64,000 nt of DNA from assembly GCF_001368915.1 (NCBI RefSeq), contig NZ_CSTE01000002.1:224248-288247 (forward strand), read 5' to 3'. This stretch comes from Haloferax massiliensis (lineage in GTDB: Archaea; Halobacteriota; Halobacteria; Halobacteriales; Haloferacaceae). Every line of letters starts with the position of its first letter. The first letter of the stretch is position 1. Shown piece after piece: positions 1-9,695 of this stretch. Below the pieces are notes generated by a model. It ran no database searches. It was not told the origin of the DNA and worked only from the letters and a program-made list of their open reading frames with translations. The position numbers were made by a program, and so were the translations under genes.

Positions 1-950
1 CGGCGAAGATGGCCGACGGCGCCGGTATCGACGCCCTTGTCGACGCGCTCGACGACCTGCACGACGAGACCGGCGAAGAGCGTTACGAGGCCGTCGCGTA
101 CCTCCGCGACCTCGCGCAGTCCGGCGAGGGCTTCTACGGCGGCGAGGGGTCGTCCGACGACGCTCCCGCGTTCGACGACATCTCCGTCGAGGTTCGCGAC
201 GGTATCGGCCACATCACCCTCGACCGCCCGCACCGTCTCAACACGATTAGCATCGAACTGATGGACGAACTCTCCGAGGCGCTCGACGCCCTCGCCGACG
301 ACGACGAGGTCCGCGCCGTGCTTCTCACGGGGGCCGGCGACCGCGCGTTCTCCGCCGGGGCCGACGTGACGAGCATCGCCGCGGGCGGCGGCGACGCCGT
401 CTCGGGCGTGGAAATCTCCCGGAAGGGCCAACAGACGTTCGGAAAGCTCGAAGCGCTCGACAAGCCGGTCATCGCCGGAATCGACGGCTTCTGTCTCGGC
501 GGCGGAATGGAACTCGCCATGTGCGCCGACCTCCGCATCGCCACGGAGCGCTCCGAACTCGGCCAGCCAGAACACAACCTCGGGCTCCTCCCCGGCTGGG
601 GCGGCACGGTCCGTCTCCAGCGCATCGTCGGTACCGGCCGCGCGAAGGAGATTATCTTCAGTGCCGACCGCTACGACGCCGAAACGATGGCCGATTACGG
701 CTTCATCAACGAGGTCGTCGAGAACGACGGCTTCGAAGAACGGGCCTACGAGTACGCGAAGCGGTTCGCACAGGGACCGCCGGTCGCCCAGCGCTACACC
801 AAGCGCGCCATGCACAACGGCTGGGAAGACACCGACTCCGGACTGGAAGTCGAAGCACAGGCGTTCGGCCTGCTGTTTACCACCTCCGACCTGATGGAGG
901 GCATCGCGGCCTTCACGAGCGACCGCGACCCCGAGTTCACGGGCGAGTAA
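1..950 (+). CDS. 3-hydroxyacyl-CoA dehydrogenase/enoyl-CoA hydratase, C-terminal part (partial)
   Basis: The reading frame is open to the left edge, so the gene begins outside the window; the ATG at 9 is probably internal. The first ~45 residues, ending in GEGFYGG, look like the C-terminal tail of a 3-hydroxyacyl-CoA dehydrogenase domain. They are followed by a complete crotonase (enoyl-CoA hydratase/isomerase) domain with the oxyanion-hole signatures AFSAGADV and GFCLGGGMELA and a trailing ELGQPEHNLGLLPGWGG segment. This fits the fused dehydrogenase-hydratase of haloarchaeal fatty-acid beta-oxidation, a cytoplasmic enzyme that hydrates enoyl-CoA and oxidises the hydroxyacyl-CoA. The fusion is an inference because most of the dehydrogenase half is missing. 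It is core-genome DNA outside the integrated element. Confidence 0.85.
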   Translation, partial: AKMADGAGIDALVDALDDLHDETGEERYEAVAYLRDLAQSGEGFYGGEGSSDDAPAFDDISVEVRDGIGHITLDRPHRLNTISIELMDELSEALDALADDDEVRAVLLTGAGDRAFSAGADVTSIAAGGGDAVSGVEISRKGQQTFGKLEALDKPVIAGIDGFCLGGGMELAMCADLRIATERSELGQPEHNLGLLPGWGGTVRLQRIVGTGRAKEIIFSADRYDAETMADYGFINEVVENDGFEERAYEYAKRFAQGPPVAQRYTKRAMHNGWEDTDSGLEVEAQAFGLLFTTSDLMEGIAAFTSDRDPEFTGE

Positions 951-1000
951 GCCGCCGTCGTGGGTGGGTTCCTCTCACTTACCCACGATGGAACGCAACG

Positions 1001-1010
1001 CTTAAAATAG
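1001..1010 (+). promoter_or_regulatory. TATA box of the tRNA-Glu gene
   Basis: The sequence CTTAAAATAG lies about 27-36 nt upstream of the mature tRNA 5' end, the usual archaeal TATA distance, in an otherwise G+C-rich spacer. Confidence 0.6.
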
Positions 1011-1036
1011 TCCAACGACCACTCGTGAATGCAGAC

Positions 1037-1111
<75 letters not shown>

Positions 1112-1297
1112 TACCATTCTACCGCCGTCCCGCGTTTTCGAGCCGTGAATCCGGTTGTGATAGCCAATGTTTCAGGCCAAGCCGATTCACTCGACTCGAC
1201 GAACTCGACGCCGTCTTGCGATTAGCCGTTTTGTCCGGCCACGTAGATTCGCCGGGTTCAAACAGAACCGCAGGTACGGCCGCTGGAGGCGGCGTTC

Positions 1298-2401
1298 ATG
1301 AGCGATCTGGACGAGCTACCGGTCGTCACCGACGCCTCGAAGGAGTACCTGAACCCCCGCCAGTTACTCGACTACCGAGCCGAACGAGAGGCGTGTCTCG
1401 ACTGGCTGCTCACCTTCGGGAAGAAGCCCGACGAGGCGAAGGGGTACGCCCTCGGGACCATCAAGACGGGTGCATACCGGATGGACCGATTCTACCGGTT
1501 CGTCTGGGAACGAGAGGGTGGGTACACCGCGAACGTCACCCATGAGCACGCCGACGCGTGGATGAAGCACCTCGCACGCGGCGAATCCGGTGCGGCGCAC
1601 AAGCGCAACTGCCAGAAATCGACCAAGCGACTGTTCAAATGGCGACAACACGAGCACGGCCTCGGAGAGTGGAAGCCCGATATAACGTTCGCCGCCGACT
1701 CAAGCACGAACCCTCGTGACTACTTGACACGCGACGAGCGCTCGGCCGTGCGTGAAGCGGCACTCGAATACGGATCCGTCCCACACTATGACAGTCTTAC
1801 ACCAGCTGAGCGTGACCGCTGGAAGCGGTACCTCGCCCAGCGGTTCGAGAAGCCGAAGTCCGAGGTGACGCCGGACGACTGGGGCCAAGCAAACGGGTGG
1901 AAGATTCCGTCGCTCGTCTGGACGAGCCTCGACGCCGGACTCCGGCCCATCGAGGTAGAACGCTCCACGGTTAGTTGGATCGATACGGACAACGCGGTGC
2001 TCCGAATCCCGAAAGAGGAGAGCTCGAAGAACCGCGACCACTGGGTCGTCGGACTCACGTCACGTACCGCGCAGGCGCTCGACAACTGGCTCGAAGAGCG
2101 CGAGACGTACCCCGTGTACGACGACACGGACGCGATCTGGCTGACGCGGAAGTCGAACCCGTACAACACGAAGACGCTCGCGTACCTCTTGCGGCAGCTC
2201 TGTGACATCGCCGACATCGACGCGACCCACCGGCAGATGTCGTGGTACGCGATCAGGCACTCCGTCGGGACGTACATGACCCGTGAGGAGGACCTCGCGG
2301 CGACGCAGGCACAGCTCCGCCACAAGAGCCCCGAGACGACGATGAAGTACGATCAGGTGCCGGTCGAAGACCGGCAGGACGCGTTGGACCGGATGGGGTA
2401 G
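1298..2401 (+). CDS. Tyrosine recombinase/integrase 1 (tRNA-Glu element)
   Basis: A 367-aa phage-type integrase. Residues ~40-115 resemble an N-terminal SAM-like core-binding domain, and the rest is the catalytic domain. Visible catalytic motifs are the box I arginine in DAGLRPIEVE, the box II segment WYAIRH (Tyr in place of the first His of the usual HxxR), the histidine in LRHKS and the nucleophilic tyrosine in MKYDQ. Its position beside tRNA-Glu and the matching att repeat 54.6 kb away make it the likely enzyme for integration and excision of the element. It is a paralogue of the integrase at 5461-6573: both carry the same insertion containing LTPxERDRW and WKIPSL. Confidence 0.92.
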   Translation: MSDLDELPVVTDASKEYLNPRQLLDYRAEREACLDWLLTFGKKPDEAKGYALGTIKTGAYRMDRFYRFVWEREGGYTANVTHEHADAWMKHLARGESGAAHKRNCQKSTKRLFKWRQHEHGLGEWKPDITFAADSSTNPRDYLTRDERSAVREAALEYGSVPHYDSLTPAERDRWKRYLAQRFEKPKSEVTPDDWGQANGWKIPSLVWTSLDAGLRPIEVERSTVSWIDTDNAVLRIPKEESSKNRDHWVVGLTSRTAQALDNWLEERETYPVYDDTDAIWLTRKSNPYNTKTLAYLLRQLCDIADIDATHRQMSWYAIRHSVGTYMTREEDLAATQAQLRHKSPETTMKYDQVPVEDRQDALDRMG

Positions 2402-2919
2402 CGCTGGACGCGAGAAACAACGTTTCCTATCATAACTATTACTTGATGTGGTCACGGGGGGTGTCCAGAATTATTTTGGGTCTACAGCCGTTTTCAAGCG
2501 ATACCTATCGGTAGTCTCACGGGGTTGTCCAGAAAACCTCCCAGATAGCTGTTAGAAAATGGTGATTCTACGCTGGGCGATTTCGAGCATTCCGCTGTAG
2601 GACCGCGTAGGACGAATCACGCGTCGGTGGAATAGTATTATTTTGAGTCGATCTCCGCTCTAGAATTGGTAATTCAGGTAGGCTACAGATGTTTGTTGGC
2701 AGAACTTTGAACCAGGAGATCTGTTGAAAGCCACAATCGGTGATAGTTTTTCGAGGCCGTGCTGAATACAGCGCGCGTACCTTGTACCCGAAGTCTGTAC
2801 GAAAACACCGATTCCTAAGCCTACATAGCGACGACACATTATGAGATGAGCCGGACTAACAGCACTTTAGTGAGGTACTGGATGAAGTAAATGCATAACG
2901 AGACCCCAAAATTATTGAA
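2402..2919. other. Intergenic region with short direct repeats
   Basis: No convincing gene. A short direct repeat of the form TCACGGGG(GG)TGTCCAGAA occurs at 2452-2470 and 2517-2534. A related AT-rich motif, ATTATTTTGGGTC / ATTATTTTGAGTC, occurs at about 2470 and 2628. A minus-strand frame of 89 codons (2568-2837) is open but shows no recognisable domain. The repeats lie just downstream of the integrase and could be recombinase or excisionase binding sites; that is speculative. Confidence 0.4.
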
Positions 2920-4023
2920 TTACTCAGCTGGGTCATCCGATGAAAGACTCGACACCTTGTCGAGCGTAATAAACAAGAACCCCATCGCCGCTGCAATGTT
3001 TCCAGTGTATAAGAAGAGAATCGTCGTTATCGCAGCAATCGCTGCGATTCTACCGTCGGAGATATGGGATCCAATTGCGGCGGCACCCGCATGGGTTGAG
3101 CTCCAAAAGGTCAAATACAATTTCCCGGCTGTTTCCCTATCGATGTTGCCGAGCTGGGCAACGGCCTTCGCCCCCTGTTCCTCGTAGCTTTCTCGAACCT
3201 CTGGTTCTTCCTGAAGTTCCTCTTCGTCGATCTCATCGATAACTGAGTACGCTTCCCAATTATCGGGTGGGGACGACGCTGCAGTGGAAATCGCTCCAAT
3301 GAATTCTTCATCGAAGTTGAGATTGGCTTCTTCGAAGACGCGTAACGTGGGAAGAATTGCTTCCCGCATCTCTTCAACTTGGAGACTAAAGCTTTCAATA
3401 ATCGGTGCGACCGGAAACTCGATTTCCGGCATTATCACGGGGAGAATTGGTTCAATTGTCGGTATTTCAAATCGGATTCCTTCCAAAAAGGAACCCATCA
3501 TGTCCTGTAGTGGTTCGAAGAGTTCTCGATATGGGCGATATGGATTGTTGGGGAGTGATTGATCCAGGTCAATCCCGTCAACATCGTGTTCCCGGAGATA
3601 TGCACCAACGAACTCCACTACATCCTCCCGAGCTTCCTCGTGAGTTCGATCGTTGTTCTCGGCGATCTCCTCTATGCTCCGCCCCGAAAAGAATTCCCGA
3701 CCGGCGGTATCAGCGTGACCCGAAGCGTAGCCCGAGAGTTCGGTGAAGATACGTGCATAGATTGAAAGGAGCCAGGTAGCTTCCTTTTGATCGAGTTCTA
3801 GAATCTCGCTTACGAGGTCAATCGCATCAGCGGGGCTTTCAAACTCTGATTTTTGGTACAGGTCCCCCGCTTGCCTTATTAGTTCACAATCCTCAAACTC
3901 GGCGTAGGCCAGGTTCTCTTTTCGACGTTCTTCAAAGTTTGAATCGAGCAATTTGTCCGCAACCTCTTCCGGGGTGGATTCCAATTCTTCCTCGTCTTCT
4001 GGTTCCTTATTCTCGTCTGTCAT
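2920..4023 (-). CDS. Hypothetical acidic protein with C-terminal membrane hairpin
   Basis: I do not recognise the family. I chose the ATG at 4023 (MTDENKEPED), which begins a typical acidic haloarchaeal N terminus; the frame stays open to 4185 but the extra residues look non-coding. The protein is 367 aa. A soluble, highly charged region of about 300 residues contains a proline/isoleucine-rich stretch (EIPTIEPILPVIMPEIEFP). Two hydrophobic segments close to the C terminus (around IAAIAAITTILFLY and IAAAMGFLFITL) would form a membrane hairpin. Base composition is lower in G+C than the flanking core genes, in keeping with acquired DNA. It lies divergently from the HNH gene at 4276. Confidence 0.6.
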   Translation of the reverse strand: MTDENKEPEDEEELESTPEEVADKLLDSNFEERRKENLAYAEFEDCELIRQAGDLYQKSEFESPADAIDLVSEILELDQKEATWLLSIYARIFTELSGYASGHADTAGREFFSGRSIEEIAENNDRTHEEAREDVVEFVGAYLREHDVDGIDLDQSLPNNPYRPYRELFEPLQDMMGSFLEGIRFEIPTIEPILPVIMPEIEFPVAPIIESFSLQVEEMREAILPTLRVFEEANLNFDEEFIGAISTAASSPPDNWEAYSVIDEIDEEELQEEPEVRESYEEQGAKAVAQLGNIDRETAGKLYLTFWSSTHAGAAAIGSHISDGRIAAIAAITTILFLYTGNIAAAMGFLFITLDKVSSLSSDDPAE

Positions 4024-4275
4024 TAAAGGCCGGTCACATCCAAGTTGGGAAAATGTTTCTCTCAACCATTCTTCATTTACTGGCTGATCTCGTTCCCAAT
4101 TTCTACTCCACCTATTGATCCCACGTTGCTGAATGTATCCTCTATGTGTCAGGCACTTCCTATCAAGGTCCAGAGGATTCAACAATGCCTCGATTCTCTC
4201 TTTTCTCGGTCATTGGACCTCTGAATCTGTCTGTAGAGCATGATTAATCCGTGCTGGACTGTAGATTCATGCTAG

Positions 4276-5202
4276 ATGCTACTCGGTACGTACAAGCAGT
4301 CTGGGGGAAGGCATCACGACCACCTCGTCTTCGTCATACTGAACGCCGAGGGCCACGGCCTTCGTCGAACCGAACACAGATACTACAAATGTGACTGCGG
4401 TAATCCGCTAAGCCCACGAGAACTGGACCTCGGGGACCGTCAGAAGCAGTCTTGGCCGGATTGCATGCCGTGGCGAGAGGGTGGACAAAAGCGGTGTCCA
4501 GAATGTGGCGAACGGTTTTCCACGTCTCAGGAGCAGTGGGTGCGACCGCGTGGATACGACGTCGTCCCGGACGACGAGTACGACGAAATCACCGACGAGG
4601 CTCGGGGCGTTGTCTTCGACCAGTACGATGGAGAGTGTATCGCCTGCGATCAGTCCGCCGATGCGGTTCACCGGATAGTTCCCCCGCGGTACGGGGGGTC
4701 TGGTGACCCCGACAATTTAGTCCCGGTATGTGACGAACATCGTCACCGGCGAGGGCACATATTCCTCGACATTCTAATGCCGTGGGAGTGGGAGGACGTG
4801 AGCGGTTTAGATTGGGAGTCGTACGTGGAGCGTCTGCGTGAACAGTATTCCAGCGGCGACTCGACCGCCGCAAATAGAGTTGTGAGCCTCTGTGATGACA
4901 TGCTCGAACGGGGAAAGCCACAGAATCCGAACCCCTACGCCGAGAGCAATCTCGATGACCCGGTCGAGATCGACGACGCGGTCGACGAGGGTGAGTCAGC
5001 TACTCCAGAGAACGTCAAGGTCATCATCAAACGCGTCGGTGAGCAGTATCCCGACGCTGCTGGAGCACCTGAGCGAGATGTGTTGTTCGTAATGCGAGAC
5101 CGATTTGACATGGATAGAGAGAGGGCGTCATCTACCATCGAATCGCTGCAGAGTAAAGGCGAGGTCTATCGTCCAACCGACACGACTCTGGAAGTCGTAT
5201 AG
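4276..5202 (+). CDS. HNH endonuclease-like protein with zinc ribbon and C-terminal wHTH
   Basis: A 308-aa protein with three recognisable parts. Residues ~35-80 carry paired cysteine motifs (KCDCG and RCPECG), suggesting a zinc ribbon. Residues ~118-160 are an HNH module: CIACD, the HRIVPPRYGG segment, the asparagine of DNLVPVC and the terminal HRHRRGH. Residues ~245-305 resemble a winged-helix domain. HNH domains are metal-dependent nucleases found in restriction enzymes, homing enzymes and mobile-element proteins. The gene sits between two integrases, so a role in mobility or defence is possible. A second HNH-wHTH protein with a different framework is at 42726-43520. Confidence 0.75.
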   Translation: MLLGTYKQSGGRHHDHLVFVILNAEGHGLRRTEHRYYKCDCGNPLSPRELDLGDRQKQSWPDCMPWREGGQKRCPECGERFSTSQEQWVRPRGYDVVPDDEYDEITDEARGVVFDQYDGECIACDQSADAVHRIVPPRYGGSGDPDNLVPVCDEHRHRRGHIFLDILMPWEWEDVSGLDWESYVERLREQYSSGDSTAANRVVSLCDDMLERGKPQNPNPYAESNLDDPVEIDDAVDEGESATPENVKVIIKRVGEQYPDAAGAPERDVLFVMRDRFDMDRERASSTIESLQSKGEVYRPTDTTLEVV

Positions 5203-5460
5203 AGGGCGAGAAACACGTTGACGGGTCGAATAGACGATTTATCGGTTCTAGGCACGTCGCAACAGATCAAACATTGACGGCCTAACTTCGTCGAGTGGTT
5301 TACGCCGCAAGGTCGATGATTACGGCTTTGACGGTCCGATAATTCAGCACGGACTCTCTGGGCTCTCACCTACCGAGGATTTCGATGGCATTCTGAGTAC
5401 CGGATTACCGGTGGACAACTGACCTCACGGTTAAGCGGATGAGGTCACCGAGGGCCCGCA

Positions 5461-6573
5461 TCAGAGAATGCTCCCGACTTCACGCTTCATTTCATCAGTC
5501 GGGTGAACGTACCGCGCAGCCGATTCCGTACTGTTCTGTCTGAGCGTTTCGGCGACGATTTTCAGATCCCGGTACTCCTCGTACGTGTACGTGGCGAGCG
5601 TGTGCCGGAACGAGTACCACGTGAGCTTTCGGCCTCGCTCGCTAATCCCTGCCTCTTCCATGAGGTTACGGAGGAGGTAGTTGAGGTTCTGAGACGAGTA
5701 CGGGTTCCCCTTCCGATTAAGCCACACGTGGTCGTCGTCGTCGTATTTGGCGATGTTCGACCGCTGCTCCAGCCACCACTCCAGCGTGTTGGCCGCTTCG
5801 TTCGGAAGGGGCTGACGCCACTCCGAATCGTTCTTCACCGCGTACTCTCCCGGGATTACAATCGCTTGCGTACTCGGGTCGTACCAACCCGCACGCATTC
5901 GTCCGACGAGCGCAGGTCTCCAAGCGGCGGCTTTCTCGGTCGCAATCAATGACGGGATTTTCCAATTCTCGTTGAGCTTGTTCCAGTCCGCCGGTCGGAC
6001 GTCGGCCTTCGGTTTCCCCAGCTCTTGGGCCAAGTACGCGTACCACCGGTCCCGTTCGTCGGGGGTGAGGTCGTTGTACTTCGGGATGGATTTGTACGTG
6101 AGCGAGGTCTCGTACAGCAATCTCACTTCTTCCCGCGTGAACGGATCCGAGTTGTTCTTCGAGGGCTCGTCGCGGAACACGATCTTGGGTTCCCAATCGA
6201 CTCCCCGGAACTCGAACCAGGTCACCAGCGCGTTCGAGATCTTGCGCTTGCTTCCCTCGAAGTATCGCTCACCGTCCCGACGGCGGAATTCGTCCGTGTC
6301 GAGCGCTTCGATCGCTCTGTCCGCCTGATCTGGATTGATTTCCGTGGACACCTCGTCCTCGACTTCCCAGAGCCACCGGACGACTTGTAGGACTCGTGAG
6401 ACGCGTGTCTCGACTGATTTATCCGCGTAACCTATCCGTTTCCGTGGATTCCTTCCCTCCGACCGGAGGTACCGCTCGAACTCCGAGAGCGTCGATCTGA
6501 ACACCGTCTGTTGCCGCGAATTCAGCTGCGGGAACGTCCACCTCTCGTCGCGGTCGAAGGGACCGGTCACCAT
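5461..6573 (-). CDS. Tyrosine recombinase/integrase 2
   Basis: A 370-aa integrase from the ATG at 6573 (a GTG at 6582 would add three residues). It is paralogous to the integrase at 1298-2401, sharing the LTPDERDRW...LAQ and NWKIPSL segments. Catalytic features are the arginine in AAWRPALVGR, the box II segment WYSFRH and a tyrosine in ARYVH. The histidine expected in the LRHxS motif is glutamine here (LRQNS), so catalysis may be altered. It points towards integrase 1, and the two bracket a ~5-kb segment with the membrane protein and HNH genes. It could belong to a nested element or be a relic of an older one. Confidence 0.88.
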   Translation of the reverse strand: MVTGPFDRDERWTFPQLNSRQQTVFRSTLSEFERYLRSEGRNPRKRIGYADKSVETRVSRVLQVVRWLWEVEDEVSTEINPDQADRAIEALDTDEFRRRDGERYFEGSKRKISNALVTWFEFRGVDWEPKIVFRDEPSKNNSDPFTREEVRLLYETSLTYKSIPKYNDLTPDERDRWYAYLAQELGKPKADVRPADWNKLNENWKIPSLIATEKAAAWRPALVGRMRAGWYDPSTQAIVIPGEYAVKNDSEWRQPLPNEAANTLEWWLEQRSNIAKYDDDDHVWLNRKGNPYSSQNLNYLLRNLMEEAGISERGRKLTWYSFRHTLATYTYEEYRDLKIVAETLRQNSTESAARYVHPTDEMKREVGSIL

Positions 6574-7136
6574 CGTGACCACCGAGAGTTGCCTCGCCTC
6601 GGCTGATGGATGACCGTTTTCGGTTCCGCGTGTGGGAATCGGATCTCTCCCGACCCCGCGCGGTTGCGGCCACCAGTTCGATTATACGCTGTATACATTG
6701 GAGTGAAATTCTTCAGAAACCTGCCCGGTTTAAACGTTAGTGTTGGCTGGCTGATTGCTCCCGATTGGGTGATAACTGAATTCCACGGAATCAAGGAGGT
6801 AGAAGCAGTTTACCGGGAGATATCATATTGAACGAACGATGCCGCGGAGGGGAATCGGCTCTCGATTCTGCGGGTCCTTTCCACGGATACTGCGGTCTAC
6901 AAACGATCCATCAACGCCAGCACTACGTCCTCTCTAATACCGGCACGAACTGCGATCGTCCCGCGCGTTCAATTAGTGGATTTCGCTGGCATCCACGATA
7001 TGGTCGTGCTGTCAGTCTGTCGGTCGGGCCGTCAGTGCGGATTTCGGTTTCTGCTCCCCTTTCCCCCTCCCTCTCGGCGGGAAATGGCCGAGTCTGGGGC
7101 GAGGTTTCTTCCCTGAGTGGCGGTTTTGCCGGTGTG
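6574..7136. other. Intergenic region upstream of the N6 methyltransferase
   Basis: About 560 bp without a supported gene. The methyltransferase frame is open from 6828, but the part before 7137 has non-acidic composition unlike the rest of the protein and is treated as leader. AT-rich stretches around 6677-6735 (ATTATACGC, GGTTTAAACG) could be promoter elements. No tRNA, repeat or hairpin stands out. Confidence 0.4.
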
Positions 7137-9695
7137 ATGAATCACGCACTCGACGGTGACGTCGTCGGTGAGTCCGAGCACTCGACCGAACCCGCCGTCA
7201 ACGGCACACGTCTTCGCAGAACGAGTCGCGCCCAAACGTACCCCTCGGGTGGTACCCCGAGACTCACAACGACCGGAGAAATAGACGATTCACCGGTCTC
7301 GCCGGCCGGTCTGGAAGCATTGAGACGCGAACAGATAGACGGCGTCATCGACCGTCTCACGGGAGACGACCGAGAACTTCCACCGCCATTCTCGAAGTTT
7401 GAGCTCTACCGAGCCGCCGCAGAGATCGGCGTCCCCGTCTGGGAACCAGACGCGAAGAGTCAGTTCAAGGACCGCGTCCTCGACCGCCTCGATTACGAGT
7501 GGGACTCGGCGTCGGGGTCGTTCGTCCCGATCGTCGGAGACCGACTCGTCGAGAGCATCGAACGCGTGGCTGAGACCGTCGTCTCGGCTCTCGATTCCGA
7601 CCTGCCACAGTCACTCAGCGAGCAGCTCGACAAGTGGTGCGACCTGCACGGGTTCGATTCGGTCGAGAGCGAGACGATACGAACGACCGTCGCACGGCAA
7701 GCAGTTTTGAGTGTCCTAGTCAAAGCGACGTTGTACGAATGGTACCACCGGAGGGGCGACGTCTCGCCCCTGTCGAGGGACCCGCGGCGAGACTTTCAAC
7801 GGGCCCGGCACCGAACGGACGATCCGGCTTTCGAAGAGTTCGTTCTCGACCGAGTCGCGGCGTTCGCGGACGATGACGCACTGGAAGCCGTCTTAGGGGG
7901 CCGATTCCGACTGCTTCACTCCGTTCGACCAGCTGACGACTTCGGGTCGGTCTACGAGTCCGTAACTCCGAACGAGGCTCGAAAGGCGGCGCTCGGCCAG
8001 TTCCGAACTCCCGCCGAGATCAGCGACGCTATGTACTCGTGGGTGACGAACGGTGACGCCACCGTTCTCGACCCGGGGATGGGAACGGGCGCGCTGTCGG
8101 TCCCGCGCCACTCGCGCTGGTCTCTGTCCACGGACCCGTCACACGTCGACGGGATCGACCGCAGCCCGCTCTCGCTGTTGATGGGTCACACGGCACTGAC
8201 GCTGTGCGGACAGGACGGCGAGATGCGCTCGACCGATTTCCTGGACCTCGTTCCGGAGGATCTTGGGACTGACATCGACGGGATCGTCAGCAATCCTCCG
8301 TACACGGCCGGCGACGCGCTCCCGCCCGCGTACAAAGAATCCATCAACGCGCGGCTGGAGCAGTCCACCGGCCTCGATATCAGCGTGCGGTCGGCCCTGT
8401 ACGCGTACTTCGTGTACCACGCCCGCGAGTTCCTCTCCGAGGGAGACCGGGCGGTGTTTCTGACTCCGCAAAACTACCTGTGGAACGACTACGGGAAGTC
8501 CCTCAAGCAGTTCTTGCTTGATGAATTCGCCATTAAAGCGCTCGTGCAGTTCGATTCGGACGGCGATTCGGTATACGATACCGCCCAGTCCACCGCGCTA
8601 CTCGCGTTCTTAGAGGTGCAGTCTGAAGGCGAGAAAGACGAGCTCACTCGTTTCGTCCGGCTCGACGAGTCCGTCGACGAGAGTACGCTTCGAGACGCTG
8701 TGAGAACAGATAACCACGGAGAAACTGAGTGGGGGTTCGTCAACTGCGTTAAACAGGCGGAGCTCGACCGGTGCGAGAACTGGGCACGGTTTTTCGATCC
8801 GTGTCCGATCGACACCAGCGGTCTTCCGTCGCTCGGGGAGTTCGTCGATATTCACCGGGGAAAGACGACCGGAAGCACCGCGGCGTTTTGCTTGTCACAA
8901 CAGGACGTCGACGAATACGGAATTCCGGAACGCCACCTGACCAGACTGATACGTCGTCCAGAACTCGTTTCGGGGTACGATTTCCGCGAGGAAGACTGGG
9001 AAGCGTTACGAGAAGACGGAGATGATGTCTGGTTGCTGGACCCCGACGATCTCCCCGAAGTACCGGAATCGATAGCGGAGTTCGGTGAGGAAATCGCGTC
9101 CGTGACGGAATTGGACTTGGAGACCGAATCCACCGGATCGAAAAATACGGTTCAGTACTTGCAACATGCGGCGGTCGAACACGACCTGTTCGAGACAGAA
9201 GCACTCGAAAACCGGGCGTGTTGGTATCGTCCTCGTCGTCAGGCGTCGCCCCGAGTTCTAGTTCAAGACGCCGGCCGAGACGGGTTCGATTTCGTCTCAA
9301 ACGAGACTTGCGCACGGAACATCAACAACTTCCGCGGGATCTACAACGCGAACCTCACTGACATGGAACTCAAGGCCTTACTCGCGTATCTCAACAGTCA
9401 CATCGGTCAACAGATCATCAACCATCACACGGAACCGAAGCAGGGAGGATACGAGAAGCTCAGCATCTCGGCACTCAAGGAACTACCCGTGATCGACCCC
9501 ACCACCTTGGACGATGAAACCGCGAGAGACCTCGCGGCGGCGTTCGACGATCTGTGTCAAGCAGCTCGGTTTGAGGTCGATCAAGAGCCGGTTATCGATC
9601 GCGTCGACAAAATCCTTGATCGAGTACCCGAGATAGCGTCTGCTTCTTCTATTGAGGAATCTCCTATCGAGTATCCGATCGAAGAAACCCTGTGA
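7137..9695 (+). CDS. N6-adenine DNA methyltransferase (gamma class, Eco57I/PglX-like)
   Basis: An 852-aa protein from the ATG at 7137. Residues ~311-318 are SAM-binding motif I (LDPGMGTG), and residues 386-389 are the catalytic NPPY of N6-adenine methyltransferases. The order motif I then motif IV, followed by a long C-terminal part with probable target recognition (RGKTTGS near 570, ending in NHHTEPKQGGYEKLSISALKEL), is typical of Type IIG/PglX-type enzymes. I see no PD-(D/E)XK or helicase motifs, and no restriction, PglZ or BrxC partners nearby. It therefore looks like an orphan modification enzyme that marks host or element DNA, or the remnant of a system. Confidence 0.85.
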   Translation: MNHALDGDVVGESEHSTEPAVNGTRLRRTSRAQTYPSGGTPRLTTTGEIDDSPVSPAGLEALRREQIDGVIDRLTGDDRELPPPFSKFELYRAAAEIGVPVWEPDAKSQFKDRVLDRLDYEWDSASGSFVPIVGDRLVESIERVAETVVSALDSDLPQSLSEQLDKWCDLHGFDSVESETIRTTVARQAVLSVLVKATLYEWYHRRGDVSPLSRDPRRDFQRARHRTDDPAFEEFVLDRVAAFADDDALEAVLGGRFRLLHSVRPADDFGSVYESVTPNEARKAALGQFRTPAEISDAMYSWVTNGDATVLDPGMGTGALSVPRHSRWSLSTDPSHVDGIDRSPLSLLMGHTALTLCGQDGEMRSTDFLDLVPEDLGTDIDGIVSNPPYTAGDALPPAYKESINARLEQSTGLDISVRSALYAYFVYHAREFLSEGDRAVFLTPQNYLWNDYGKSLKQFLLDEFAIKALVQFDSDGDSVYDTAQSTALLAFLEVQSEGEKDELTRFVRLDESVDESTLRDAVRTDNHGETEWGFVNCVKQAELDRCENWARFFDPCPIDTSGLPSLGEFVDIHRGKTTGSTAAFCLSQQDVDEYGIPERHLTRLIRRPELVSGYDFREEDWEALREDGDDVWLLDPDDLPEVPESIAEFGEEIASVTELDLETESTGSKNTVQYLQHAAVEHDLFETEALENRACWYRPRRQASPRVLVQDAGRDGFDFVSNETCARNINNFRGIYNANLTDMELKALLAYLNSHIGQQIINHHTEPKQGGYEKLSISALKELPVIDPTTLDDETARDLAAAFDDLCQAARFEVDQEPVIDRVDKILDRVPEIASASSIEESPIEYPIEETL

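Noticed and set aside
2568-2837. 89-aa minus-strand ORF as a gene
   Set aside because: Basic, Arg/Cys-rich composition unlike haloarchaeal proteins, no recognised domain and overlap with repeats; left as part of the intergenic entry.
6828-7136. N-terminal extension of the N6 methyltransferase
   Set aside because: The extra ~100 residues are non-acidic and Arg/Ser/Cys-rich; the ATG at 7137 begins protein-like sequence.
7137-9695. BREX (PglX) or DISARM locus
   Set aside because: No PglZ, BrxC, BrxL, DrmA/B or similar genes are found nearby; a single methyltransferase is not enough.
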